Positions 23,777 through 35,167 of a DNA stretch of 64,000 bases are shown here, piece after piece (the first letter of the stretch is position 1; every line of letters begins with the position of its first letter). The stretch lies in the NCBI GenBank assembly GCA_021307315.1, contig JAJSPD010000018.1:682001-746000 (forward strand). The letters are read 5' to 3'. Source of the stretch: Bisporella sp. PMI_857 (Eukaryota; Ascomycota; Leotiomycetes; Helotiales; Helotiaceae). The notes under the pieces were generated by a model that saw only the letters and a program-made list of their open reading frames with translations, was not told where the DNA came from and did not search any database. The position numbers were made by a program, and so were the translations under genes.

Positions 23777-24353
23777 CTGAAATCAATGCGTACCTTTGTA
23801 AATGAGCATATATCTAAGATCAGTAAGATTGAATGAGATGCATACGCTATTGAAGAACTGCACTATGCCCCGCAACAAAAATCGCAAAAACAACCGACTG
23901 ATGATAGAGTCTTCGGGACCTCGCAACAAAAATTGAGCCTTCTCTTTTTTATTGGGCCTAACTTTCTCAGGTCAAGTCGCCAGCATTTCTGCTGGTACAC
24001 GAAACAAGAGGGTCAGGATGCCCAGGTACGATGAAATCATACGAGACTCACGAACTTCCACATACATGAACTTGTGATCTGGCTAACCCAGGCGTCTGAG
24101 TGACATGGCAACTCAACTTGAGGATTTCACAATTATTTGGCAGAGCTGCGAAAATCGAGCAAAGTAGATTCTTTAATAGTGGATGTCTACTGGTTGAAGC
24201 AATCAAGGAGATGGCTTCTTTCAGAGCGATCAAGGCAGAATGAGCGCTTCACCCCCTGATGCTTTATAATGTTGAAGGACAACGTCGGTGCTATCCTTAT
24301 TACACATATGACCATGCGCCACATCATTCATCTCCTCCCGTCTCTAGAGAGAC

Positions 24354-25636
24354 TTAAGGCTCGTCAAAGGTACTTATATTGACGTCTGCGCACCGCCACA
24401 AGTACCACATATAAACGCTTCTGTACGGCTTGAATTTATCCGAGACCTCTTCCATCTCCTGCTCCTTCATATACTAGGTCACCAAGTTAGCCTCTGCAAA
24501 AACGGCACCATGAGATTACAGCAGGCTTACCTTCCACTTCCCTCCTTTTCCAGCCTTCAGCTTGTCCACGTCTCTCCCCAATAAGGCTGCCATACCTCTC
24601 TGTATGCCTAGGTCGCCAGTCGAAAAGACATCCATCCTTTTCAGGCTAAAGCAAGCAAACATCTCCACGCTCCATTTCCCCAATCCCCTTACCTTGATCA
24701 ACTCCTCAAAGACCTCCTCATACGGAGCTGAAAGAAGCATCGAGGTAGTGAGCTCGCCGCTCTTAAATTTCTCCGCTAAGCCATGGATGTACTCGGCTTT
24801 GCGTTGCGAAAGGCCAGCTGTACGAAGCGTCTCAAGGGATTTATTGCAGACTTGAGATGGCGTGGGAAAGGTGTGCTGGTCTATTTCTTCGATGCCCGGA
24901 TTGAACATAGCCACGAACTTGGTCTTGATAGATTTTGCTGCTGCACCTGAGACCTGTTGCGAAATGATCCCGCTTACCAAGCTGTTAAATGGATCAATCT
25001 CCTCAGCAAGTCCTTCTGGAGAGAAGACTGTACATGGGTGGTTCTCAATGATCGGCTTCAGCTTTGGCTCTACTTTGATAAGATGAGCTAATGCTTCATC
25101 CAGTGCATTTTTGGTTGTGACGTTAATTTTTGAGACCTTTGACGGCGAAAGCTCATCAAGTGGCTTCTGGGCCACAACACGGTGGGTCTCAGGGGAGATC
25201 AAAGTTGCATTGGAGATATCTGGCGCTGCCAATCTGACTGGAGGCGCTCCAAAGATTCCTGTCTCGTTTGGAGCATGCGTTGTAGACCTGTATAGATTTG
25301 GCGTCAGCGGATAGGCTGCAGCTGGGGATAGGATGCCAACGGCATGCAATAGTCAAATATGATTGGAATGATTTCAGCTCTACCCAGGAAAATCAAAGAC
25401 CTGACCCTAATAGTCACTTACATTAGCTTAGCTACGGCAGGTATTGGCGTGGCAAGTGGCGAGGCTTGTTTTAAGGTTCGTTTCCTCTTAGGAGTCGAAG
25501 GCCCTTCATCCTTCTTGCTTGGCTCTACAGCCGTAGGAATACTTTTCCTCTTCTTTCCGGTATTGGCAACCTTGACAGAAATCTCATCCTTGGGATCTGA
25601 TGAGGTATTTAAGCGCGCTGATCTTCTCAAAGACAT
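24354..25636 (-). CDS. mag1: DNA-3-methyladenine glycosylase II (Mag1/AlkA, HhH-GPD)
   Basis: Base-excision repair enzyme that removes alkylated purines. Three exons on the minus strand: 25422-25636, 24531-25287, 24354-24473 (1092 nt, 363 aa). The N-terminal about 70 residues are basic and look nuclear-targeting (GKKRKS, PKRKRT). The HhH-GPD core includes PFNSLVSGIISQQVSG, the helix-hairpin-helix LIKVRGLGKWSVEMF and the catalytic Asp in DVFSTGDLGIQRG. It ends RSVYMWYLWRCAD plus a short tail. Intron 1 is 134 nt, long for this window; its CTGAC branch site and ACAG acceptor keep the frame. The frame is open upstream to 25762 with another ATG, which would add 42 hydrophobic/basic residues; a mitochondrial isoform is conceivable. 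I prefer 25636 (MSLRRSARL). Confidence 0.9.
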
Positions 25637-26679
25637 GCTGATTGGCCTTGGATGAGGAAACAAGTATCTAGAAGCAGCCGCTCCAAGGTAAAGAGCAAGA
25701 CTTCTGTGAACCCGAAAATGTGAATTGAAAATGATTGCTGCTGAAACGAGAACGAAGAGCACAGCAGGTAAATCCTAAATAGAGTTAGCGAGTGATCTTC
25801 AAAGTGTATTGAACATATTTTCTATTAGTAAGAATTGGTAGAACTGGCCGTAGGCACCTTGACATGCAAAGGTGAGCCCGAACCATTTATAGATATTCCA
25901 TAAGATGTGTGGCCTGATGAGGGGGAATTGTTTGAGGGCAATTTGTCCACAAAATAAACGAATGACACAGGCTTTGCTTCTGATTACGGGATCTAGAAAT
26001 GGCAATGAAAGGTAACGTCTTCACAACCGTGGATAGTACTAACGTTGATGAACTTACCAAATGCTCTCTCAAATGTAGGAGGATATGACAATTTCTCCGT
26101 GAAAATCAAATTTACAAGGCAAAAAGAACAATATGAACGAATAACGACCGATGTTGATGAGTTTCAAGTCAATGACACCTTAAGAGGTGAGCTGCCGGGT
26201 AGATTGCACGTGATTGTGCCCCTTAAACCTGGAAACAACCTTACGCTTAGTTAAGCAAAGATTCAGTTCACCCGTTGCATACGTCTTTTGATCCCATTGA
26301 AAGTCCAAACCACAAATACAACACGTCTCTTTCATTGCAAATGAATCCATTCGCCTCTTTCACATGAATCAGCTAGTCGTTCACACAGCATTAACATTAA
26401 ATTTGACGTTTTGACGGCCTATTGTAATGCTTGCGGCGACTGTTACACTCTGCCAATAAGCGACTCTAATCTCTTGGCTTGTACCTAATTTGGTTCTCCC
26501 TGCTCGCGCATCTCAACTTTCTTCAATCAAACGTGTACGTCTCATTTTCACGACCTAGACGCCTTACAACGACCTTTTCCTCCTTCAATATTACTTCCTC
26601 GCCTGCGCATCCTCTGGTCCAGACGAATTGATAGCATACCTTAAGCTGGTGGTGCTGCGGCTCCAGGGGATTCGTCGCC
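25637..26679. other. Divergent promoter region mag1 / anp1-family gene
   Basis: 1,043 bases between two gene starts. A CACGTG hexamer is at 26207-26212. Short frames on both strands show no supporting features. Confidence 0.5.
26207..26212. promoter_or_regulatory. CACGTG E-box
   Basis: Hexamer in GCACGTGA, between mag1 and the mannosyltransferase gene. Site by sequence only. Confidence 0.3.
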
Positions 26680-28171
<1,492 letters not shown>

Positions 28172-28906
28172 AACCAGGCATTTGTACACAGGCAGAATCC
28201 ATCCAATCATGTTTCTAAGCATATACGGAGTTCAGTGAGAGAGAGAGGCTTTGGACCTAAGCATATCGATGAGAAACGACAGTTCTTTCATTCGATTCTT
28301 TGTACCGATTTTTCTGGGATTGTTTGAGGAGTTGATTGGGTTTTGACAGTCTTTGTAATTACAAGACTATGGGCAAATGGGTGCATGTCAACCATTACTG
28401 TAATAGAATGCTATCTTTGTGTTTTTGCGCTTCGAAATGCCAGTGGCACGTCGCGGAGGCCAGGTGGGATTTGGTAAATGTATGGATACTGGTGGAAGTT
28501 AATGTGATCCTTGCGATTTATTTTATGAGGGCAATGGGGGGTGGTTTGGTTGTATTTTTCTTGGGATCAATGGTGAATGTGGCCCCGCTAATTCAAAACC
28601 TACATTGCGTTCCTGTATATAGAAAATGTTTTGAAGTAGAAACGATTATCCAAAAAGCTATATACTGCCTCCGTTTCCCAGTAGTTAACCCTACCTGAAA
28701 GGACGGATTACCTGTTTACACCCAACCATATCTAGACTCTTTATGGCATATCGAGCTTAAGCAGAACCTCACTCATCCAAAATTATTGCGCAATCTTGAA
28801 TTGAGTGATGAATGAAATACAATACATGGCTGATCCTCTTGCCACACCCATCGCTCTAAGACTACTCCTTTTCAATTGTACAAATCGTTCCATGACATGC
28901 CCTGAT
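28172..28906. other. Intergenic, convergent
   Basis: 735 bases between the 3' ends of the mannosyltransferase gene and qcr7. A 120-codon frame (28336-28698) has no recognisable content. Likely the 3' UTR of the upstream gene plus spacer. Confidence 0.5.
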
Positions 28907-29502
28907 CTATTTCTTTTTGGGCACCAAGGTTTCCAGGTCCAAGCGCTCCTTTGCCTCTTGCTCAATTTCTCTGATAATCGGTGAGAGATATGCGATGTCC
29001 TTAGAGTGAAAATTAGCGATAGCTTGCAGATGGATGATCCAGGATCCAACTTACCTCCTCCGGCTTGGTTCGCTGGTCCTTTGGTAGAAGCTGGTGTTGG
29101 AGGGAGTACTATAGAATTAATCAGCCTAGCAATTGGCATCTTGTTGTGTGTTTGCGGATATCTACCTGGAAAGCACGTCGTAAACGGAATACTCTATCGT
29201 ATGATTCCTTCTGGTCGAGGCGCGAGAGAGCAAGAAGGACAGTTTCGGACTCTTCAGGGATCAGATCGTCGGCTCTGGGAGGGACAATTGTCAGCTTATC
29301 CTCACACCAGCGCCATATACGCTACAGGGCAATCGTTTGCCTCTATTCAACGACCCTCTCGTGGTTTTCCCAGATCGATTGCTCACCTCAAGCCGAGCGC
29401 TCTATATCCTGCAGCATTGCAGTACCAGTTTGCAAGTGGCATCATCGCGTTCTTTAGCCATGGCTTCTTCAAGATGAAGCTCGCCAGAGACGGTGTCGAC
29501 AT
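28907..29502 (-). CDS. qcr7: Cytochrome bc1 complex subunit 7 (Qcr7, 14-kDa subunit)
   Basis: Matrix-side accessory subunit of respiratory complex III in the mitochondrial inner membrane. Four exons on the minus strand: 29387-29502, 29166-29274, 29055-29108, 28907-28999 (372 nt, 123 aa, the family's usual length). Seen: an N-terminus with SFILKKPWLKNAM, then NAAGYRALGLRADDLIPEE, YDRVFRLRRAFQ, QLLPKDQRTKPEEDIAYLSP and a Lys-rich end LVPKKK. All match the order of conserved blocks in yeast and animal Qcr7. Introns are 112, 57 and 55 nt with GT-AG ends. Because no exon is longer than 116 nt, six-frame ORFs show only misleading pieces. It is divergent from the mitochondrial carrier gene. Confidence 0.94.
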
Positions 29503-30239
29503 ATTGCAGACGTGTGTGAATTGAGCTGATATGCAAAAGCTTCCTTTTCTGTCCGGTTCAGGTGTAATCGTATGTTGCGGTTGACTTTGTCGAAGTCGAA
29601 ATCGCACTAAGGAAAGTCGTCTTGGCAAAACCCGAGCGAAATTGATTGAGTGGACGAATGGGCATCGCACCGTATCGCACCGCAGGAGCGCACCTCGTCC
29701 CCCACTCCTCACTCGCCTTAAAGTTTGGGAAGAGGCTTACCAAAAAAAAAACCCTCCTTTTGCTAGATTTATTGTTTATTACGCTGTCTCCTCGGTTACA
29801 ATAATCTGCCTTTCATCGACGTTTTCCTCGGTCTACCGTACATGGGAATTTTCATTCCGGCTTCCGACGTTTCCTCTTCTCTCGGGTGTATCAGCTGTCT
29901 GACGTAGGGACCACAAGAAAAGTCCTGCTGGCACATAGGTACTTGAGCTTGACCATCGGCTCATTTTCCCGTACCTTATATCTCGAATCTTGCCTTTCCT
30001 GCAGGCTCGGCCTTTTCTCTACGTCCTCTTCTAAGCTCTCACCAGCCATACCTATCTGAATGCTTGCGTCTATATAGTCGCCAATGGATAATCGCTAGTA
30101 TTTCTGGTCTGGCGTGCTGCTGCGTGGGAACTTCCCCGCACTCAGGGCGACGACAAGCTTATTGCTCGCTGAGGAGCTACCTGTTGTACCTGTTCCTGCT
30201 CTATCTGGAGTAGATAGGCACGAACTCGAAGTCATTACA
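29503..30239. other. Divergent promoter region qcr7 / mitochondrial carrier
   Basis: 737 bases between the starts of two mitochondrial-protein genes. It contains T-rich blocks at 29870-30010 and a poly-A stretch near 29743. No gene seen. Confidence 0.5.
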
Positions 30240-31491
30240 ATGTCGCATGAACGTAGCACGCCTTCATCTTCTGGATCTAAGGATTATGTCTCTTCACCGC
30301 CCAGTTTCTCTGTGGGAAAAAGTCGACAGAAACTTCCAATTACCGCCTTCGAACAGTTTTGTATGAAACGATCCGACTCAACCTTCAATGCGTTAGCCGG
30401 TGCAACTGGTGGCCTCGCGTCGGGGATAGTGACATGTCCGCTGGACGTAATAAAGACGAAGTTACAGGCGCAGGGAGGATTCAGAGCACAGCAAGCAAAC
30501 TCTAGCAAAATACCAACCAATATTGTATATCGAGGGATGGTTGGCACAGCTCGAGTTATTTGGAAAGACGAGGGACTCAGAGGAATGTACAGAGGGTTGG
30601 GACCGATCATACTGGGTTATTTACCAACCTGGGCTGTCTGGTTCACTGTCTATGGAAAGTCAAAGGGATTCTTCCTGCAATATAATGGTATGCTTAAGGT
30701 GGACGTTGATTCTGTAAGGATTATGCTGACGTGGCGCTTTAGATAATCCAAACATAGTCAATTTCTGGTCCTCCATCGTAGCTGGGGCTTCCTCGACAAT
30801 GGTTACTAATCCAATATGGGTTATCAAGACTCGTCTTATGTCGCAGGTCAGTCGGAGAGCTACCTCCGGCGGAGCCAGGCCACCTTGGCACTACAAATCA
30901 ACATTTGATGCTGCAAAGAAGATGTATCAAACCGAAGGCATTCTCTCATTCTATTCTGGGCTCACTCCTGCACTTCTTGGCTTAACACATGTAGCCATAC
31001 AATTTCCCGCTTATGAATATCTGAAGAGACAATTCACAGGTCAGGGAATGGGCATGACCGCCGAAGGAGACGCACAAAGCCATTGGTTCGGTGTTTTATC
31101 AGCAAGTGTGCTAAGTAAAATTCTGGCAAGCTCCGCCACTTATCCACACGAAGTTATTCGGACGAGACTACAGACTCAACAGCGATCGATACCGTCATCA
31201 TCATCAGAGTATGCAGCTTTTCGTGGTGGCCTAGAAGGCTCCGAAAATCACGGGGCATCGGCTATTGTGGCAAGGACGAAGGCAATGGTACCACAATATA
31301 AAGGGATTGTAAAAACAGCCAAGAAGATATATCAGGAAGAGACATGGAGGGCTTTCTATGCCGGTATGGGCACCAATATGATGCGAGCTGTGCCTGCTGC
31401 AACAACGACACTGCTCATGTATGAGTTTTTGATGACTCAGTTCCACACTGCCAAGTCGGAAGGATTGGAAAAGTCAGCTGAATCACGGTGA
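30240..31491 (+). CDS. yia6: Mitochondrial NAD+ carrier (Yia6/Ndt1-like), SLC25 family
   Basis: Inner-membrane carrier expected to import NAD+ into mitochondria. Two exons: 30240-30687 and 30743-31491 (1197 nt, 398 aa). Three carrier repeats are visible through the signatures CPLDVIKTKLQAQ, NPIWVIKTRLMSQ and YPHEVIRTRLQTQ. The Trp in the second signature marks the NAD+/FAD/pyrimidine nucleotide/folate branch, and the segment GPIILGYLPTWAVWFTVY is very close to yeast Yia6. The third repeat has an insertion rich in Ser and Gly before MVPQYKGIVKTA. The N-terminal about 50 residues are Ser-rich and may be matrix or intermembrane exposed. An open frame extends upstream to an ATG at 30114; I prefer 30240 (MSHERSTPSSS) on composition. 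Substrate is inferred from the branch. Confidence 0.9.
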
Positions 31492-32196
31492 ATAATTTAG
31501 GAGGTTGGTGGCAGGAATTAGAGGAATAGTTGGCATAGATCTCTCTGAGGTTGGTGTTGAGAGCATAAGAAAACTAACGCGAGAGGTAGCCTGCATATTG
31601 CTGCTTTAATATTTGGCGTTAGGAGCATGCATTGCAGCAGCACTCGGTGGCTGTTGGAGAGGCTGTTATCATGTGAAGATATTATTGAAGTTTAAGATAC
31701 CAAACGACCACGTCAAGTGGTGTGTAGTTTTAGGCAGGCAAAATGCCATGAATGCAAATATTACTCAAGAATTCTAGGACCAGACGAATCAAGAATCGTG
31801 GAATAGATACCTGAGGAATTTATAGCTTTTGAGGCTAAAAGTGGTATCTTATTTTATCGCAAATCCCATCATATTCGCCTGGGTACTGGAGTACATATAA
31901 GTGAGCTTAAGTTAATAGCTTAGTCCATGCTGCCTTTTCTTCTGGCCTATTTTGATATTGTGCACTCCTCATTTTCTGAGATTGCAGCGGTTCTCGTACT
32001 TTGAACTAGCTAGTTCTGGGATGGCATAAACTTGTGAGCCCGTTCGCCCGGACAAGGCTTCAAGCGTCATATATCCATAATTTAAGAGGGTGCATTCTTG
32101 ACTCCATCATATCAAGATCATATTCAGACCATCATCCATCTTAAATATTTTTGAGGAGAGGCTTGAAACCTATAACACAACTTTCTGCAGTGTCAT
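31492..32196. other. Intergenic, convergent
   Basis: 705 bases between the carrier gene and the small membrane protein gene. AT-rich, no frames of note. Confidence 0.5.
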
Positions 32197-32556
32197 TCAC
32201 TTCCCCTTAAATTCCCGTATCTTCCTTTCCTCTAACGTCTCTCCTCCGGCGGTGACATTCTTTTGACTTGCGAGGCCGGCCAATTGTTTGATAGACTGTT
32301 GCTCAACTGGCGCCTCTAATTGTCCATGTCGTCTCAGACTCTCATTGTACCAATTGATTTGCCCACCATCTGCTTCCCTATGTTGCTGAGCATTCTTCTT
32401 TGCGGCTTGTATACTGGTTCGAGCATAAACAAATAGTATGCTAGCCATACAAAACGCCGCCAGTGGGGCTTGGATCGTCTATGGATGTTAGTGATGTAAA
32501 CGGCTGATGGCATTAGGGAAGAATACTCTCGAGTTTAAATTGAACTTTGGAGGCAT
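32197..32556 (-). CDS. Small single-pass membrane protein, uncharacterised
   Basis: Two exons on the minus strand: 32527-32556 (ten codons, MPPKFNLNSR) and 32197-32478 (103 aa in total). The 49-nt intron has donor GTATTC and a CACTAAC branch. Residues about 11-30 form one hydrophobic helix (TIQAPLAAFCMASILFVYAR), followed by a conserved-looking hydrophilic part with KKNAQQHREADGGQINWYNESLRRH-like content and a charged tail ending REFKGK. An ATG at codon 21 could be mistaken for the start; it would cut the membrane segment in half. I do not recognise a named family. The divergent gene is an Mcp2-like mitochondrial protein 235 bases away, which makes a mitochondrial role a reasonable guess only. 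Confidence 0.8.
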
Positions 32557-32662
32557 GCTGGATTATGGCACAATGTTCACAATGGATAGAGATTGAAAGT
32601 AAACAGAGTTGTCGTATGAGAATCATTCGACTGATCCCTGCACTCAAACCTCGGTCAGTCGA

Positions 32663-32668
32663 TGACGT
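32663..32668. promoter_or_regulatory. TGACGT (CRE-half/bZIP-type) motif
   Basis: TGACGTCC in the 235-base bidirectional promoter between the small membrane protein and the ABC1 kinase-like gene. TGACGT is the core of ATF/CREB-type bZIP sites. Only the sequence supports it. Confidence 0.3.
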
Positions 32669-32791
32669 CCAGGACATCCTCAACAATTTTTATTTCATAA
32701 ACTACGAGGGAGGCGATATTCACAAAACATGATATTATAACACGACAACCCGCCCAAAATCCTGGGATTGGCCATTACAAGAACATTCAGA

Positions 32792-34624
32792 ATGAGAGGA
32801 TTCAGTTTTGCAACAGCGCTGGGCCTGGGGAAGTCGGCTCCCTGGGTGTGCAGGAGATGTGCCTCACAGGCGCAAACTGGACTTCGGAGCACGATGCAGT
32901 TTAGAGGATATGCTACAAGAAGCCGAGGTGTAGGGCGACAAGGAAAACAGAGACGGGTCATACTTGCCGCTACGACTGGAGGTGCATTAGGGGCCGCGGC
33001 GGTGACGTTTGCAGATGATGTCAAGCACGGATATGAGGCCGCTGAGCGCACAGGCAGAGTGGTTAGCACACTGTTTGTCAATATAAATGAGTACGATCCC
33101 TGCAATCTTGCGCAACTCACAATGAAGCTCTAACATATCTTGAAGCTATCGAGTTACACTGAACCAGAACCAGAATATAGAGGACGAAGAGGAGCAGACG
33201 AGACTTTTAAATGCTTGCCACCAGAGATGCGCAGATAGGACGCTGAAAGTTCTCGAGAAGAATGGGTCTATATTTATTAAGCTCGGTCAACATTTGGTAG
33301 ATTGCCCAGGAACCTTTAATGTTGAAAGCTGCTAATGCTGGGTCAGAGTGCTATGAACTATTTGCTTCCACTCGAATGGACTACGACTTTTATACCGCTC
33401 CAGGACAAATGCCCAGTCTCATCCTATGAGTTCATAGAAGAAATGTTTCTACAAGATACCGGTGAAGAGATATCAGACTACTTCTCCGAATTTGCACGGC
33501 TACCCATAGGAGCGGCGTCTCTTGCCCAGGTACATCTAGCTACAATCAAAGAGACGGGGCAGAAAGTAGCAGTAAAGGTTCAGCACCCAGCGTTAGCAGA
33601 ATGGGCAAACCTGGACCTGGCTTTAACAAGGTTCTCATTTTCGACACTGAAGAGATTTTTTCCAGACTATGATCTAGAATGGCTGTCAAACGAGATGGAG
33701 TACTCGCTTCCTCAAGAGCTTGATTTTGCGCTCGAAGGCCAAAATGCTCTACGGGCGAAGGAGTATTTCTCCCATATACCAGAACTCCCTCTAGTGATTC
33801 CGGATGTAATTTGGGCCAAGAAGAGAATACTTGTTATGGAGAATGTGTCCGGTCATCGTCCAGACGATCTTGAATTTCTTGATTCAAACGGAATCGATCG
33901 GGATGAAGTTTCTGCAGCTCTCGCTCGAATCTTCAATGAAATGATATTTGGGACTAATGCGCCTCTCCATTGCGATCCTCATGGTGGTAATATTGCAATA
34001 CGAAAGAATAACAAGCGACGCGGAGCAAATTTTGATGTGGTTCTCTATGACCATGGCCTATACCGTGATATCCCCATCGAACTCCGACGTTCATACGCTA
34101 AACTCTGGTTGGCGGTGCTTGATACTGATGAGCCACGGATGCGGAAGTATGCCAAAGAGGTAGCTGGTGTTAGTGACGAACAATTCCCGTTATTTGCATC
34201 AGCCATAACTGGGCGTGATTACCGCATACTGACGCAGTCCGTTGCCATTGCACGTTCAGAGGAAGAGAAGAAGAACATCAGCGATGCACTAGGAGAAGGA
34301 ATGCTGCAACAACTAGTTCAAATGCTCGGCCAAGTCCCGCGAATCATCTTATTGATCTTGAAGACAAATGATTTGACTAGAAGTTTGGATGAGAACCTAC
34401 ACACCAGGCAAGGTCCAGTGAGGACGTTCCTGATATTAGCAAGGTACTGCTCTCGCACTGTTTTTGAGGAGCGGGTGGAGGATCTCAAGAGTAAAGGGAG
34501 CTTATTTTGGCCGCGCAATCTATTGGGTCTCTTATCAGCCTGGTTAGGGTATATCAGAGTTGAGGCGAAGTTGGAGCTTTTCGAATTGGGATTGAGTATC
34601 AAGCGACTGACGGGAATGGCATAA
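32792..34624 (+). CDS. mcp2: ABC1/ADCK1-type atypical kinase, Mcp2-like mitochondrial protein
   Basis: UbiB/ABC1-family protein of mitochondria; yeast Mcp2 acts in lipid homeostasis of the inner membrane. Three exons: 32792-33090, 33146-33296, 33347-34624 (1728 nt, 575 aa). The N-terminus is basic and Ser/Arg rich with a short hydrophobic stretch (VILAATTGGALGAAAVTF), fitting matrix import and an inner-membrane anchor. Family motifs: KxGQ (IFIKLGQHLSAMNYLLP), VAVKVQHP, QELDFALEGQNA, HCDPHGGNIAI in place of the usual DPHPGN, and DHG in LYDHGLYRDI. The DHG variant is typical of the ADCK1/Mcp2 subgroup. The frame continues upstream to a TTG only, so the ATG at 32792 is the start. An Ala-rich loop (RLPIGAASLAQVH) follows the family's A-rich nucleotide loop. 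Confidence 0.92.
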
Positions 34625-35167
34625 GTGATATAGCAACGATCTAACGGAGGCGGCATGCAACAGCTAGACATGATATACATACCCGGCATTAGAATACCTA
34701 GAAAATTAGAAGCACGAATTTGTTATTTCTCATTGTCCTAAAATCCGATGGTATATTGATTAACCTGCAACAAAAAGGGGCTTAAGCGAGCTGTCTCAGC
34801 ATGGAAAAAAAACACCAAGACGCTCAATCCAGTGCTCAGTTGAGTGATGACACTAGAATTGGTTGTTTAATAATAGAGTCATACGCGAACTCCGGAATCC
34901 TGTGCTTGGCAGTAGCTAAATGAGAACCAGGAAGTACACATCATAGCAGTGAAGAAGCGATTTAATAAGAGAATGTATAACAAGATGGCGAAGGGAGGTA
35001 TCAATGCAGTTTCATTCATTGCATCTCTTTCGTATGCCCACACAATCCCGCCATTTCCCAGTACCTATCCTCGCAATCTATGCAACATATATTTATACTT
35101 TCGACGCCGGGAAAATGCAGCATAAAACCTCGCCACTCCCAACTCTTGGGTATCTCTTTTAAACCTT
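34625..35167. other. Intergenic, convergent
   Basis: 543 bases between the 3' ends of the Mcp2-like gene and sepH. A frame at 35016-35282 on the minus strand overlaps the sepH end and is not supported. Confidence 0.5.

Larger units (their letters stand above)
20604..24353. other. 3.75-kb gene-poor region rich in simple repeats
   Basis: The largest gap in the window, between two minus-strand genes (aspartic protease and mag1). The first kilobase is purine-rich on the plus strand with (GGA)n, A28 and (GA)16 tracts, which create long artificial Ser/Leu/Pro open frames. Further on is a (CAGT)7 tract. One exon-like frame at 23557-23776 is the only part that looks coding. I see no transposase or reverse transcriptase frames. 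Confidence 0.5.

Noticed and set aside
28783..29139. 118-codon minus-strand frame as a separate gene
   Set aside because: It reads through qcr7 introns and is in the wrong frame for the qcr7 exons, which assemble into a complete, recognisable protein.
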